A stretch of 6,587 nucleotides of DNA from Candidatus Aegiribacteria sp. (GTDB taxonomy: Bacteria > Fermentibacterota > Fermentibacteria > Fermentibacterales > Fermentibacteraceae), in contig DAOWAG010000072.1 in assembly GCA_030634715.1 (NCBI GenBank), forward strand, positions 1 to 6,587. The letters run 5' to 3'. A program made the translations under genes and the position numbers. Positions within the stretch are counted from its first letter, which is position 1; each line of letters begins with the position of its first letter. The notes under the pieces were generated by a model that was given only the letters and a program-made list of their open reading frames with translations, had not been told where the DNA came from and made no database searches. Below are positions 5,081 to 6,587 of the stretch, in pieces.

Positions 5081-6587
5081 ATGAGATATACATTTGCATT
5101 AGTCTGTTTGGGACTGCTGGCTTGCGGTACAGCTATTGCATCGGAAGATATAGAATCCACGAGGATCGGAATAGTACCATTCGGTTATTCCGGTTCGGAT
5201 GCACGCTGGGTTAGTGAGAAATTGTTTAATGAACTGAAAAACAATTTTGAAGACAGCGAGGAATACTCCTTCATTTCAAAGGGTGATCTGGAAGATGCTT
5301 TTGAAGACTTGGGATTCAATCCGTCAGATTTTGAATATGGTGTACCGCCCACATTCGTTGTGAACGCGGGTGTTGCTCTGGGTGCTGATATGATCCTGTA
5401 TGGAAATGTTTCTCCCTCTGGTGAAGAATTCACGGTTTCCTGGAATGTCTGTATCCCGATATCAGGGAATACTGTGAATGCAGATCCAGTTTTTGTCCCA
5501 AAGAACACCGAACCTGTAAGACAACTGGCTGGCGAAATGATCAGTACTCTATCCGAGCTTATAGAAGGCCGGATTCAACAGGCACTCGATCAGGCTACAT
5601 TCAGCATACAGATGAAGAACTGGTCCATGGCGATCATGTTCCTCAAGCAGGCGCTATCGGTTGATCCGACATTACTGGATACGAAATTCCAGCTTGCCGA
5701 GATCTATCTCGAGTCTGAGGTTGATTCACTTGGGATGGCTCTGCAGATATATGAGACAATCCTTGCTTTCGATGAGGGGAATGCCGATGCTCTCGCTGGA
5801 CTGGGCAGTGTTTACCTCGCTCAGGGGGATGCTGAAACAGCAAAAGACTATTTTGAAAATGCGGTCGATATTGATCCTGAGAACGCTGATGCTTATCTCG
5901 GACTTGCATCTGCATACCAGACTCTGGGCGAGCTTGATCAGGCTGTTTCCAGTTTTGAGGAAGCTCTCGCGCAGAATCCTGACAATCTTTCAATTAAATT
6001 TCCTCTGAGTCTTCTATATTTCCAGCTTGGGGAATACTCACAAGCAACTCCGTATATGGAGGAAATTCTTGCTCTAAATTCAAATATGCTTGGTTTAAGA
6101 CAGCGAATTATACAATCGTACATTAACATGGGGCAGTATGGGAACGCTGCAGATCACGCAGTGATTCTTCTTGAGTCTGACACCGATAATTCGCAGATGA
6201 TTCTTTACACCGCTCAAGTTGAGGCCTGGGCCAGCAGAACATCCAGCGCGGTAAGCAGGCTGGAATCTCTTATCTCAAGCACAGGCAATCGGGAAGCTTA
6301 CATACTGCTTGCTTCAATCTACCGTGACAGTGGACAGAGGGGAGCCATGCAGAGTGTGTTCTCCCGTCTCAGTAACTCTTATCCCAACGATCCTCTTGCA
6401 AACTACATGATGGGTGCTTTCTATTACCAGAGTGGATCAAATAAAGCAAGAGTATCAGAACTGATTCCGGAGAATGTATCCACGTGGCAATCAGCTATTG
6501 GTGATCTTAATACTGCTATATCCTATCTTTCACAGGTTACCGGCTACAGATATGACAGCGCTCAGAATATGGTTCAGGCAGCCTACA
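5081..6587 (+). CDS. Exported TPR-repeat protein with TolB/CsgG-like N-terminal region (3' end missing)
   Basis: At least 502 residues are present; the gene runs off the window. The ATG is well set by GGAGGA at 5068-5073, seven bases upstream. Residues 1-20 (MRYTFALVCLGLLACGTAIA) form a short signal peptide; AIA before S21 suits signal peptidase I, while LLAC at 12-15 is a weak lipobox. Residues about 27-160 begin RIGIVPFGYSG and include GADMILYGNV (101-110), a pattern seen in TolB N-terminal/CsgG-like domains of cell-envelope proteins; this is a pattern match only. Residues about 165-440 hold a TPR array: 165-196, 197-233, then consecutive 34-residue units at 234, 268, 302, 336, 370 and 404. 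Units 234-301 are near consensus (NADAxxGLxxxY...A...F..A...P). Such solenoids bind partner proteins, so a periplasmic or outer-membrane scaffold is likely, but the true function and partners are unknown. It is separated from dinG by 136 bases and is probably transcribed independently. Confidence 0.85.
   Translation, partial: MRYTFALVCLGLLACGTAIASEDIESTRIGIVPFGYSGSDARWVSEKLFNELKNNFEDSEEYSFISKGDLEDAFEDLGFNPSDFEYGVPPTFVVNAGVALGADMILYGNVSPSGEEFTVSWNVCIPISGNTVNADPVFVPKNTEPVRQLAGEMISTLSELIEGRIQQALDQATFSIQMKNWSMAIMFLKQALSVDPTLLDTKFQLAEIYLESEVDSLGMALQIYETILAFDEGNADALAGLGSVYLAQGDAETAKDYFENAVDIDPENADAYLGLASAYQTLGELDQAVSSFEEALAQNPDNLSIKFPLSLLYFQLGEYSQATPYMEEILALNSNMLGLRQRIIQSYINMGQYGNAADHAVILLESDTDNSQMILYTAQVEAWASRTSSAVSRLESLISSTGNREAYILLASIYRDSGQRGAMQSVFSRLSNSYPNDPLANYMMGAFYYQSGSNKARVSELIPENVSTWQSAIGDLNTAISYLSQVTGYRYDSAQNMVQAAY

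Noticed and set aside
5643..6129. Open frames on both strands within the TPR gene
   Set aside because: They are out-of-frame shadows; the frame from 5081 has a strong ribosome site, signal peptide and clear TPR periodicity.
1..6587. A mobile element, CRISPR array, toxin-antitoxin or defence island
   Set aside because: No transposase, integrase, direct-repeat array or paired small genes are seen; all large genes are housekeeping or an exported TPR protein. recJ and dinG here look like standard repair genes.

Overview
The window looks like an ordinary housekeeping stretch of a bacterial chromosome. All recognisable genes are on the + strand. Base composition is moderate (neither AT- nor GC-rich). 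The RNase P RNA is the ancestral type A form, the tRNA encodes its own CCA end, and the last gene makes an exported protein with an N-terminal region resembling TolB/CsgG-like folds followed by TPR repeats. Together these suggest a Gram-negative-type bacterium, possibly an uncultured lineage near the FCB group. That placement is inference; no single gene settles it.

Layout. Bases 1-39 are the 3' end of a tRNA (T arm, acceptor strand, CCA). A strong intrinsic terminator follows at 113-144. Bases 170-895 encode a coiled-coil protein with a C-terminal four-cysteine zinc ribbon (DUF164 / zf-RING_7 family). Bases 911-1317 are the RNase P RNA gene rnpB, with nearly all the universally conserved blocks visible. 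recJ (single-strand 5'-3' exonuclease) begins about 22 bases after rnpB, most likely at a TTG codon at 1340, and ends at 3043. Its stop codon overlaps the ATG of a DinG/XPD-family iron-sulphur helicase (3043-4944). After a 136-base gap with a possible promoter and a perfect 10-base palindrome, an exported TPR protein starts at 5081 and runs off the window.

How the genes fit together. The tRNA and rnpB are functionally linked: RNase P matures tRNA 5' ends, and the RNA keeps the GGU in L15 that recognises encoded CCA tails. RecJ and the DinG-like helicase are a plausible repair pair, and the one-base stop/start overlap suggests coupled translation. The zinc-ribbon gene, rnpB and the recJ-dinG pair are so closely spaced that they may share transcripts, with rnpB released by processing. 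The TPR gene is probably a separate unit.

I found no mobile element, CRISPR array, defence system or clearly new system. The points most worth checking are the architecture of the RNase P RNA (extra P19-position helix, very short P3, enlarged P9-region arm), the lack of promoter space before the zinc-ribbon gene, a CxxC mini-ORF running through the terminator, and the exported TPR protein.
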